A stretch of DNA of 64,000 bases, from the NCBI RefSeq assembly GCF_010389155.1, contig NC_057766.1:25119516-25183515 (forward strand), in the 5' to 3' direction. Shown here piece by piece: positions 1-10,830 of this stretch. A model generated the notes under the pieces. The model saw only the letters and a program-made list of their open reading frames with translations. It made no database searches and was not told the origin of the DNA. The first letter of the stretch is position 1. Each line of letters opens with the position of its first letter. The translations under genes were made by a program, and so were the position numbers. The DNA is from Erigeron canadensis (taxonomy: Eukaryota; Streptophyta; Magnoliopsida; Asterales; Asteraceae).

Positions 1-70
1 TTTGAGGCTGAAATTATCGTGTGGCGGAGAGATGTCAACATGATCAAACTGCACCTTTGAATTTGGCATC

Positions 71-3000
71 TTACTCCTAGGGTTGCGGGATTGTATATAG
101 GAGCACAAAAAAAAAAGTTAGAATCCGTCAGACGATTGAAATAAACAAAACATTCATCAAATGTTGAAATAAGAAACACAAAGATAAAACATTCATCAAA
201 TGTCATTTTGTGTATAATCACAAAGATAAAACAGAATGTCAACAACCATTCTCCACTTTATCATTTGTGATTTAGCAGGTGGTTTCAAAATTTTTGGTCG
301 TCTCAAATGAATGTACAAAGTATGTATTTTGCAACCGGACTCACCAAAGCTGCTGCTTTTGCTCCCTGGGGTAGTGCCTTAAGATAATCAGCATATGACT
401 CTATCTACACACAACAAACATTAAATATGATATGAACAATATGAATTTAGCACAAGGTTTGAAGATAACTCATCAGAATGTATGTTAATATAAAAGTCAG
501 AAGCATCAAAATTTACCTTAATAGTCTGCCCAGCCATCTGTGACCCATTTAAACCTTGTGCTGCTGCCTTTGCATGCTCAAGTTTATAAAACTTAAATGA
601 TGAAAGAGAAACCGTTTACACATTAATATCGATGAAAACAAACCAAGTAACCAACAGGAAAGATACAGTAGGGAATCAAAAGAAACACATACTTCAATAT
701 GCGCAAGTCCTTCACAATGTCCTGTTTCAGGATCCTTTGGGAACTGAACCTCCTCCACTGGGCCAAAAGCTTCAAATGTCTGCATAAGCATCAAGAAATG
801 GATACTCAGGAGACAAGAATGCGTACACAGTTGAAGAGCAAAAATTGGAACCGATGTTCCGGAAGAACTTGGGATCACCTAATAAATCATATATTATCCA
901 GATAAAAGGATAGACACTGTACCTTAATGAACTCCGCTTCATTCGTGCTAAAATGCAAATTTTCAACACGAAGTTTCTTACGAAAACTTTCCCATTGACT
1001 ATTTAGCATGGCCCCGAACCGGCGCAACTCGCGATCAGATTGCTTATCTGAAGAAGAAACGATGAGCATATCAAACTGATAACAAAAGCATGAGCATATT
1101 AAACCAATAACAAAAACAAGTTAAAGAACATGCTAAATTTGCAATTTAACATCAAGAAGGACAAGGCTAAAAGACAGGCAATGCATACAACAACAATTCC
1201 TCTTTCTGTTACGCTTCTCATTTATCTTTTCCTCCAGAGCGGTAGCAATAGAAATCAGCTCTCCTCCACTATCTCCATCTCTCCTGCAGACAATGTTGCT
1301 GGCAGTCTCATGGTGGCTGCAAATAAAAAGGGATAATATGATGTATAAGGCAACGTAAGAAACTCGCTTTCACAGGTTAGAAGCTTCTAGAATTAAAGCA
1401 TGGAACGTACTAATTCCAGTCTTCTGGCACGCCTTTCGGGAAGCGTTCCCTCATATGATGAACATTTTCCTCGGCCACTTCCAATTTTTCCTTTAGCTTC
1501 TCATCTTTTGGGTCTTCCTCCCAGATTTTTCTGTAATAAAGGGCCCCGACGGCACAACAAAATATAATCCAGGGCAGTTCAACTGCTCCTAAAAATAAAA
1601 TAGAAAATTTTAAATACTTTCAAACTTGTTATACTAATTGATAGCAGGCCATCAAATAATAAAAAAATGGCAAAAAAAATAAGGAATAGATGGGAAATGC
1701 AAAATACCAGATTCTTTCACACTGCTACTTCCAGATTCTCTGGCTGAAACACCTTCGGCTCCCTGCATCGCCTAATGAAGAAACAGCATATATTTATTAT
1801 ATATAGCCTAATACACAGCAGAACCAATGACATAAATACATGAGGAGATTTTTAATACCAGGGATTTCCTCTTGCTATTTCTAGTTGCCAGTTTCGCAGG
1901 CGGTTCTCCAGGTGACGATCCAATAACTTCATTTTCTGGCTCCATTGACAAGTCTAAAGTTGATCTATTGGCATCATCCTAATAATAATAATAACATACA
2001 CGTAAGTGTACCCTCAAACAGCAGTTCCACGCAGAAAATATTAAAGCAAAGTGTATCGGGATGCAGGACTTACAGTGTTCTCATGAGCTTCTTTCCTACC
2101 AATCTTCTCAAGATAAGCCAACACTTGATATCTATACCTAAACGAGGGTGCTCCTTGAGTCGAGTAACACTACAACAACAACACACATATATAGATTTAA
2201 TAAAATATCCCCAAAAATAAGTTACAACATAAAAGAACACGTTTACACTTAAAAAAATCAACATGCAGGTACTAATTTCAGATAAAAAATAAAACTAAAC
2301 CTAAAAAAAAATACAAAATAAAATTTAAAAAAAAACTGAAAAAAAACTCTACAAATGTAAAAAACTTAAAAGAAAAAAGAATGTTTACTTTGGTTTTTTT
2401 TCCACCGGCCTTAAAGATACTATAAACCCAGTCATCAGGTAGCCAATCCGGCCAGTCATTGTCCGGCATTTCCGATTCCACACATATCTCATGATAGTTT
2501 AGTACCTTGATAATCTGCAGTAGCAGAACAATCAAGAAAATGTTAAGAGAATTAGAGGATTATCATCTCAACTAGTACGATAGTAGATTTGCGACAAACT
2601 AGAAGATACATTTAATTGTAAAATTTTTATACTTAATAAGATTATAGTTTATCAAAATTAAGAATTATATATATATATATATATATATATAATAAAAAAA
2701 ATAAAAAAAACAAAAAAAAAAACGTGCTAGTGAATACAAACCATATATCGGCAATATCTTTCTTCAATTACCTTACGTACTATAACTTTTTCAGAACTTT
2801 GCTCTCTTCTCTTAGATATTCTCATCCCCCATTCTTGATACCGCGCCTATAGAAAACAAATGAAGAAACAATGTTCAAAAGCATAATCTAATATACAACA
2901 GAAACCACCGTAACCAATGAAATAAATACACGAGTAGAGTTTTAATACCATAAATTTCATGCAGTCACGCTTAGCTTCATCAGGTATCCGTATAAAGGCA

Positions 3001-3919
3001 TTATTATCCTTAAAATAAAAGCAGAAACTTAAGTGTACCCGCAAACAGCAGTTCCATATAGAAAATATTAAAGCAAAGTGTATCTGAGATGTAGGACTTA
3101 CAGTGTGAATCTTGTCAAGATAAGCCAACACTTGCGACTTAGAATAACACTTGTGTCCATGGAAATCAACGTAGCACTACAACAACAACAACACCGCAAA
3201 CATACATATAGATTTAATAAGATATCCTGGAAAATAAGTGACCACATAAAAGAACACGTCAACATTTGTTACTATGGCAGTGTATAAGTGCTAATTCCTT
3301 GAAATTGTGTCCACTAATTCCTTGAAATTGTGTCCAAAAACATCAAATTTTCAAACAAATACAAAAACAAAAAAAGGATGATCGGCAGGAGCTTATAAGA
3401 GCCTATGTTTTCAAAAGCTCCAAATTTAATCCGGGTGAAACTAAAAATAAAGCTTCTAAAACTCGATTGACCTTATAATATGCTTAGCTATAAAAAAATA
3501 ACCCTTAAAAAAAGTTTCAATCTTGAATCTTCGGTGTGAACTTGCATAAATTTTACATTCTTTTTGTCAAAGATGTCTACTTTCATAATATATCTAGCTT
3601 GTTGTTACGAATATAGTTGATCAAAATTGAGAATTATCAACAAAAAAAAAAAAAAAATTAAATTATATCGGGGCAATATCTTACCTTGTATCTCTTTCCT
3701 TTATTGTAACCACTTTTTCGGGCCTTGAATTCCACCTTCCATCCATCAGGTAGCCAATTAGAATCACCATTTTCAGAAGGAGATCCATCTCCACCTCCCT
3801 GTGCATCAAAACAACAACGTTCAAAAAAAATTTAATATGCAACAGAAACTAATGAATTAAATATACGAGGAGGAGAGTTCTAATACCAGGGATTTCTTCC
3901 TGCTGCTTCTAGTTGCCAT
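71..3919 (-). CDS. Tandem-MBD plus RRM chimeric protein, copy 1 (16 predicted exons, about 483 aa)
   Basis: Predicted exons (minus strand, all GT-AG, phases consistent): 3887-3919, 3685-3798, 3102-3176, 2949-3008, 2742-2846, 2389-2514, 2074-2169, 1859-1978, 1708-1771, 1411-1588, 1189-1316, 923-1047, 693-779, 517-591, 345-404, 71-76. A basic N-terminus (MATRSSRKKSL) leads to an MBD-like module (residues about 12-74, WLPDGWKVEFKARKSG then CYVDFHGHKCYSKSQVLAYL). A basic linker follows, then a second MBD-like module (about 150-195, WPDWLPDDW then SFRYRYQVLAYLEK). After a hydrophobic stretch (WIIFCCAVGALYY) and a charged helix comes an RRM at about 392-465 (RNP2 LRVENLHF, RNP1 CEGLAHIEF). The RRM resembles the RBM39/CC1-like splicing-factor RRM2 (FEAFGPVEEVQFPKDPETG). 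Likely nuclear, possibly linking DNA methylation marks to RNA; that role is inference. The MBD and RRM parts join through donor GTACGT at 1410; without that splice the MBD part would stop at TAG. The last coding exon (GAG TAA) is the least certain. The 3' UTR runs off the window. Confidence 0.75.
2665..2691. repeat. (TA)n microsatellite in intron 5 of copy 1
   Basis: An uninterrupted TA dinucleotide run of about 27 bases. Its length differs between the gene copies (about 22 bases near 17641, short near 27340 and 35234), so it could serve as a marker to tell copies apart. Confidence 0.9.
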
Positions 3920-4215
3920 AGATTAAATTGAGTTATGAACCCTAAAAATTGAACGACAGGGGTTTTACCCTTTTACTTTTTATTTTCTTTCGGATAGAGT
4001 TATCATTGTTTCGAACCCTAAAAATTGAAAGACAGGGGTCTTTATTAGCGAATGAGAGGTATATATTTATTTTCTTTCGGAAGTGGGTCGGGATTGGGTC
4101 GGGATTGGGTCGGAGAAAAGTTACCAAATCTGTAAACGGAGTTTCCACCAGCAATGAATGGGTCATTGTTGGATATTTTATAATTATGCTCTCGTCATCT
4201 CATGAATTGCTATTT
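3920..4215 (-). promoter_or_regulatory. Shared upstream block of MBD-RRM copy 1
   Basis: Sequence immediately upstream of the predicted ATG (3917-3919) is related to sequence upstream of copy 2 (18812-19070), copy 4 (36401-36640) and the chimeric gene (10528-10620). Shared marks are 'taaattgagttat' and 'aaccctaaaaattgaa'. The blocks differ by internal indels. Similarity ends near 4215. It probably contains the 5' UTR and core promoter, but no clear TATA box position could be fixed. Confidence 0.5.
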
Positions 4216-4745
4216 CCATAATTATAATAAGTTATTAATATGCAGACTTTAAAATTTTAAGTTGATGATTCGGAATCATAAGGTTATTTGTCGTCATCTA
4301 CTATATTTACAAGTTCCGAATTTAATGTGATTCTAAATTTAAGATAAATCCAAAACACTAACTAAACATATATTATATTTGTTATAACTATTTATTATAA
4401 TTTAGTTTCGATTATCTGTTACTCTAACCACTGTTTATTTTAAAGACCATACATGCACAACTCAGAATCGTAAATGATGGTTAACATGTGTTGGCTTATG
4501 ATCTTCAAGATGAACTAATGTGGTCATAATTTTTGTTGTTGAAAAAGAAATCATAACAAACTTATAATAGACAACAAACTAAATTAAAAGAAATAATAAT
4601 AACAATAACATAAGAATTCAATGTTAAATAATAATAACAATTTATTATATGCAAAGTATATGAAAAGAAAACCCTTTCTATAGTTGATCGTAGCTTCTTT
4701 TTTTTTGTCGTACGTGAATTATATTATAGATTACCAATAAACCGG

Positions 4746-5045
4746 AAAGTGTAAATTAATTATTTTAAATTGTGTGAAAATGTAAATTGGGATACCAAAA
4801 AGTGTAAATTAATTACTTTTAAATGTAGATTGATGATGGAAAACCAAAAAGTATAATTAATTATTTTTAAATTGGGTTAAAGTGTAAATTTGTAATGGAA
4901 AATCAAAAAGTGTAAGTTAATTATTTTTAAATTGGGTTAAAGTATAGTTTGGTGATGGAAAACCAACAAATGTAAATTAATTATTTTAGATCGGGTTAAA
5001 GTATAAATTGATGATGTAAAACCAAAAAGTGTAAATTAATATAGA
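4746..5045. repeat. Roughly 60-bp tandem repeat, about five copies
   Basis: The motif 'aaaaagtgtaaattaatta' followed by 'tttaaattgggttaaagt' and 'gatggaaaaccaa' recurs about every 60 bases between 4746 and 5045, with point changes and small indels. No coding potential is seen. The preceding 4220-4745 stretch is plain AT-rich sequence in which I see nothing. Confidence 0.8.
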
Positions 5046-6232
5046 TTAATATTGAAAACATAAAGTATTAATAAGAAGAGAGGATTAGACTCTAAGAGGG
5101 AAATTAGGGGTGCCAAGTGTACCTCTAACCCATCGTTTAGTTATATTATAGATTGACTTCTATGGGGAAACTTATTGGTTTATGCTTTATATTCTTATTT
5201 GTTCATAGTCAATGTATTTGTAAGTAATAATATTACGAAATCTTCACATATATTTTTATTTGATCTTGTACTAATTAGAAAAATGGTTTCCTTTGATATT
5301 TTTCTCTAGCATTTGATTTATCCAAAAGCTTCTCGGGTACTTTAAGTTACCTTTTTACCTTTGATTATTGTTTTTGTTGGTAATCAAAGACAACGGTTCC
5401 GACAATGGGGAAGCGGAAATTTGGTCGGGTGTACCGGATGCAAAAAAGAATGTAAACACATTCAAAGGAAAAGTTAGTAAACTTGTGCATAGAAAATTTG
5501 TACTATGCATAAAAAAAATGTACAGACGGTGTTTTCCGGTGAGTGTCGATGAACTCAAAGGAAGAAGATGAAGATAGATTAGTCGAAGACGAAGATAGAT
5601 GCATATGGTGTTGTACCAAATAATCAAATGTATCTGAGAAAGTCAAAACTTGTATTTTATGTTTTATAGAATTGTACCAAGTATATGCATAAAGTAGTTG
5701 TACCTATAGCTTTAAAATAGGTAAAAAAAATGAGTTGGTTTTAGTAAATAGTATATAGATAATAATGTATAATTTGTAATTAATTTTAAAGGTTAGTTTT
5801 ATTGGAGTTTAAATTATTTTGATTTTGTGCCCTTGTTAAATTGTAAAGCATATAGCTGCTTTTTAAGTTAGGGCATCGTGAGATTGATAAAAAGTTTTTT
5901 TTTTGAATAAAAAAGTCTTTGAATAGCTTATTATCATTGGAGTCAATAGCTTTTTTCTTCAAAAGGTTGATAATACTCAACCTATTTGATCAATGACTTT
6001 TTTTTATACACTCACATTAACTTTTGAATTTCATTTATTAAAATATTTTTCATACCTTTAACTAATACTTATAATTTAATATTATAAATTAATAGTAGGG
6101 ATATTGAAAAAAAATTCTTTAATAGCTTAACATCATTGGAAATGCTCTTAGTGTGAACTTTATTTCTTTTGTAATTGTTCTTTTTCGGACCTTGAGCAAC
6201 CGGTCAACGTGGAGAGTTTTATGTGCTTGATG
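5046..6232. other. AT-rich intergenic stretch, no gene seen
   Basis: Only short unsupported reading frames are present. The one notable item is a 25-base sequence at 5599-5623 that recurs exactly at 7442-7466, so these two sites flank a 1.8-kb segment containing the hAT MITE. Confidence 0.6.
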
Positions 6233-6585
6233 TAGTGGTGAACAAAAATCGGTTTCTACCCAACCCGACCCGAAACTGAACTCGAACCGGTTTTTTGGTC
6301 AACGGAACCAAAACCGGGTTTGACCCAACCCGAATCGGTTTGAAACCGGTTTGGGGTCAGACTTTGACCGGTTATTGACCAGGTTTTTATGACAAAAAAC
6401 CGAACCCGACCCGATCTCAACCCGGTCTCTAACCGAAAATAAAACCGAAAACCCAAACCGGTTAGTAACCGCCGGGTTGAGTCAAACCCGAACCGGGTTG
6501 GGTCAAACCCGGTTGTTGACCAGATTCGGGTTTGGGTTCGTTTTCAGGTTCCAACCCGGTTTTTTTGTACACCTCTAGCTTGATG
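6225..6585. mobile_element. hAT-type MITE (body 6233-6577) with 8-bp target duplication
   Basis: The 345-bp body begins TAGTGGTGAACAAAAA and ends with the imperfect inverse (TTTTTTTGTACACCTCTA). It is flanked by identical 8-bp direct repeats, GCTTGATG, at 6225-6232 and 6578-6585. Eight-base target duplications with TAG-GGTG-like terminal inverted repeats are the hallmark of the hAT superfamily. The interior consists of degenerate AACCGG/AACCCGAC repeats and contains no transposase, so it is non-autonomous. Confidence 0.85.
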
Positions 6586-7650
6586 GAGGTCTTGGAAAGG
6601 ACGAACGACAAGACCGTTCTTCGAACTCAAGACCTTTCTTTTTCAAGAACGAAAAAAGATAAAGTTTACTATATAATAAAAACAGTACTAGATTTGTATT
6701 CTCCAAAGAACCATAGCTTCCTTAATTTTTCGACAAGAAAAGAGGTTCAAATAATTAGAGGGAGCAAATTGCAAAAGCCGAGATTTATTCAAAGATTGTT
6801 AATACAAAGGCTTTGAGTTTTCTAAGTCATTCAATGAGAAGACATTCTTATAAAACCTTAAAAAAAAAAAAAAAAAAAAAAAAATTCTTTTAAGAGTGAT
6901 GTGGCATTTTTGCGAGCTTGAAATTCATCAGGAGTCTTTCCAATTGAGCCTTGGCTGAGCACATTTACGAATGCAGAATAACAATTTACTAAACTGCATT
7001 GATTGAACAGGGAGCCAATTTGATATTTTCTTGGCTAGCATGAAATTTGGATGATTTTTAGCATAAGGTCATTTATCAGGATCAATCCGTCTTTAAGGTA
7101 GTTAACAAAAGGGCTTTCAGAATGTCAGCTTGTGTTTATGCTAAAGCATCAAAGCGGCTCAATACGATTATTTATTTACTCATTATAAAACGACATCCTA
7201 CTTCTAAGCTACACGAATGCCTTGGGACTTCCGAAACGGACAGTTTTCTTAAATGATCTAAAGCCAAAAACCGAACCGATTCCTTTCCGGTCAGTCTCAC
7301 CAGTTTTTGGCCGACTCATCCAACTGCAACCCCATAGACTTTACATAACGTATTTGTTCTAATCTCACCCGCGTTCCTCATAGTAACTAGAGAGCGTTTA
7401 ATAATCTGTTTCAAGGAAAACTTAGATCTATATACCATAATATGCATATGGTGTTGTACCAAATAACAGAATGCCGGTTTCATCACCCATTAACAAACCT
7501 AAGGAATAAAGGTTTAGTCTAAATCACATCGAAATATCAAGAAATAAAAGGCGCAAGAAATGTTCCAAAATCCAATAATTAGAAGTGAATGTGACTAGTT
7601 GAAGTTTATAGCATGCACAGCCTCCGCCTTGCTGATCTTACTGGTTCGTA
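6586..7650. other. Intergenic stretch downstream of the chimeric gene
   Basis: It contains an A-run at about 6859-6882. A minus-strand stretch near 6890-6985 reads like protein (SQGSIGKTPDEFQARKNA) but has no clear splice sites or partner exons, so it may be a gene fragment that I cannot identify. No intact gene is seen. Confidence 0.35.
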
Positions 7651-7905
7651 TTTGTTGTAGATTCCAAAATCATGTCAAATAAAGAGTCTCCACCCCTGGC
7701 AACACAGCAGCAATTTTTTGGAATAAAAGCGGCAACAAAATCATAAGTTCACCGTAAGGCATATCATAGATGATACGACTAACAAGGCCCTGGATAATCA
7801 AGAAAGATGTGAACATTATGCAGGTCCCATATTCCCATGTAACATTGAGTGAAATAGTTTTTTTTTTGGCTAAACTAATACTAGAGTGAATATGTTACCT
7901 TTATC

Positions 7906-10527
7906 TTAACCGCGAAATTTCCATTCTGATCCTGTCATTTCAAAAATCTCAACCGCTTTGTCCTTGTCATCCTGCGTTTTGAACCGGAGCTTAACATGCC
8001 TGCATGTAAGTTGCAGAAATTTAAGTACTTTCGAGTTTTTACTTGCCACTATCTACATATAATTGTCAATCCCTAAGAGAAGAATATCAATACTATTATA
8101 CATACCCCGTGCATTTGCCTTTCATCTTATAGATTCGGTAATCTGTGGGAGAACAACTTTGTAAGAGGTACTCCAGCTTTTCATAAACCTACCTCACATG
8201 AATGTAATAAATGAGTAAGCACATAAAATAACCAGGGACGTTAAGAGCAAGGTTTAACCTAAAAGTTACCTGGTACGCCTCACCCGGTTTACTCTTTAGC
8301 TTAGCCCATGCCTTATACCTTCCTTTTTCTTTCACAAGCTCATGGAGAGTTTCACTGTAAAAACATTTGTCACTCAAACTACTATAGTCATTAGCAGTTA
8401 AATATATGAAACGATTGTGCGTAACCTAAGTTGGAGCAACATCTTTACTCAAGAGTTTTTCTGCCTAATTTTGCTTCTTGTACTAAATAAGTTTTATAAC
8501 AAAAAACTATGATATTCAACCAAATGAAGTTTAGCCAACCTGTACATTTCCAGTTTGACCTCTATATTATTCTTGAAATGGACCGGAGATTTTTCCCATT
8601 TTTTCACGATCTGATGGACATTTAAAATGTGGAACAAAATTAGCAGCAGAATAAAAAAAAATCAAGTGATTAGTTGTACCTTTTTTGCCGCATCACGGGA
8701 TTCCATCACAAGAATGCATGCCCTAGTATATGTGTAATCCATGCGGTGGAGAAACCGCACCTTGATGACCTTGTCAAAATTTACTAACCCCCTCTTCCTG
8801 TGAGAGAACCCAATATGTGAGTTGGCTATCTTTTCAACAACATATGCAGAAATTAAAGAACACCACCAAGATTTTAATGTGGAATCTCACACACGGCTGT
8901 GTGTGAACTAATCCAGAAGGGGGGAGGGGGGCTAGTAATTTTCTTTAGTGTAATCAAGCAAAATATACATGTACAAGAGATAGTATTTATAGACTACATA
9001 ATAGAGTTAGCCAACTTGCTCCCCATATTAACAATAACCGGACCTAACAATAGTATTTATAGACTACATATTAGGGCAAGCAAACTTGCTCCCCAAGTTA
9101 ACAATAACCGGACCTAATAATACGGCCTGACTCAGCAGCTCATCTAATAAGGCCTATGGCCTTCTATATGGTTCTGGAAAATGGCGGCCTAGTTGGGCCT
9201 AAGACAATCCGGCTAACTCGCAAACAGGTACGTTGGAGACTTGGAGAGCTTGAAAAGGGTAATGGACTATGGTAGAATGTTAAAGCCACAGCAAGTTGAC
9301 AGTGATAATGTTATGTGTCACTGATAATGTCATGTAGATTGGAATTAGAATTTGGAAACATATCCTTAACATAATAATCGGAATTCAAAACAAACTTTTA
9401 AAAGTGGAAAAGATTTGATTTAAATAAATTTATAATTTACCAATACTTATTACATATAAATAAATAATATGCGGGTTTGACGAGTTATCTAATGAATATA
9501 TCAATGGGTTTTACTTATGGATATGACGTATTCGCGAGACGGATATATCCAGGACGGATATGATATATTCATTATCCATCCGCAACGCGCAAACGGGACA
9601 GTTAGTATCCAGGGTAAATTTTCCAAAATTACTCGTCCATGAAGGATGGATATCTACTGGTTACAGTTTTTTTCTTGTAGTTGTCACTCCTACCCCCCAA
9701 AGAAAAAAAAAAAAAAGAGGCTCACAATCACACCCACAACCAAGAAACACACACCCTGTCCTTCAAAAAATTGGATGTCCTAACAACGGGCGTTCGAACG
9801 CATAGAATATCAACAAAATCCATTTTAAACAATCCTTTTCATATTAGAGAAGTCATTCATAGAGAAACCCTTGTTCTCCCGGAAACCATTATCAAAAGAT
9901 CACAAATATCCTAAAAATTCATAAAACTCGGCCTTGGTGAGAAAAACTTACAGTGCCTTCAAAAACAAAAACATAGGGAGGTTCGTCATAATTACACTTT
10001 TATCCTACACAAAAAATATACAAGTTATTAAATTACAAAAAAGGAAAGAAAAAAAAAATTAATAACGATAATTTGAGGTTATTAAATAGTTGCAAATGAA
10101 CATACAAGTTGTATTTATTAATTCTCAAGTATGATAGTATATGAAAAATTAAGTACATACATTATCTGAAGATCCCGCAGACTCCATAGCTACAGGTGCC
10201 TATACAATTATTAATATAATTGTTAGTAAGTTAATATCTATAGTTCGATTAATTAACAAATCAACCATCTAAAAAATTGATTAAAACGCACATTCAAAAA
10301 CAAAGTAATATCTATACTATTTTGTGATGTTTTTATTGCAGTCTCGACCTTAAGGGGTGATATGCTACATAACTCGACCAAAAACAATGCAAAGACCATT
10401 CAAATGAACAGAACCCACAAAATTACAAATACCACCTACTTCAAGAATTCAAGAAACTAATGAATTCAATATGCGAGGAGGAGAGTTTTAATACCAGGGA
10501 TTTCTTCCTGCTGCTTCTAGTTTCCAT
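7906..10527 (-). CDS. Chimeric gene sharing first exon with the MBD-RRM genes (8 predicted exons, about 191 aa)
   Basis: Predicted exons: 10495-10527, 10161-10199, 9952-10004, 8680-8797, 8540-8610, 8270-8354, 8106-8188, 7906-7999, all GT-AG with matching phases. Exon 1 encodes METRSSRKKSL, almost the MATRSSRKKSL of the MBD-RRM genes, and the splice donor and upstream sequence match too. The rest differs: exon 2 APVAMESAGSSDN, exon 4 KRGLVNFDKVIKVRFLHRMDY, exon 6 ETLHELVKEKGRYKAWAKLK, exon 7 VYEKLEYLLQSCSPTDYRIY, exon 8 HVKLRFKTQDDKDKAVEIF. I do not recognise a family. The last exon has a beta-alpha pattern like the end of an RRM, which is only a hint. The frame stops at TAA (7906-7908). A further open exon-like stretch (GLVSRIIYDMPYGEL, about 7670-7790) follows a good acceptor, so the 3' end may be frameshifted. 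It could be a young fusion gene or a pseudogene. Confidence 0.5.
8850..9930. other. Large intron of the chimeric gene
   Basis: About 1.1 kb lies between predicted exons 3 and 4. It contains a short internal direct duplication ('aatagtatttatagactac' near 8980 and 9050, with 'taacaataaccggacctaa' near 9030 and 9100), so two related blocks of about 70 bases stand in tandem. No coding exon is seen. Confidence 0.5.
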
Positions 10528-10830
10528 ATATATTATAAGATTAAATTGAGTTATAATAATTTACTATTATCAATGTTTCGAACCCTAAAATTTCATTGAA
10601 TTATAAACCCTAAAATTTCATGTAGGATTGAATCTATTGTTTGTTCGTATATTCCATGTAGTTGTCATCGTGAATTATAAACCCTAAAATTTCATTGAAT
10701 GATTTGGTTGTCGATTTAGGGATTGAAAATGAACGGGGTGGTTTAATTGGGTATCTGGGTATATATTTAGGGTTTAGGGTATATATTTACGCGAATTTGG
10801 GGATAAATGAGAATTCAAAGAGTTTTTTCA
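10528..10830 (-). promoter_or_regulatory. Upstream block of the chimeric gene, related to the MBD-RRM promoters
   Basis: It carries 'aagattaaattgagttata' and 'gtttcgaaccctaaaa', as do the blocks upstream of MBD-RRM copies 1, 2 and 4. A local repetition of 'aaccctaaaatttcat' occurs three times between 10585 and 10700. The block is probably promoter and 5' UTR inherited with the first exon. Confidence 0.5.

Noticed and set aside
1130..1336. Plus-strand 68-residue frame beginning MLNLQFNIKKDK, repeated in all copies
   Set aside because: It lies antisense across exon 11 and its intron of the MBD-RRM gene; the minus-strand exon with splice sites explains it better.
6256..6456. Minus-strand frame in 6256-6456
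   Set aside because: Entirely inside the hAT MITE, made of repeated AACCGG words.
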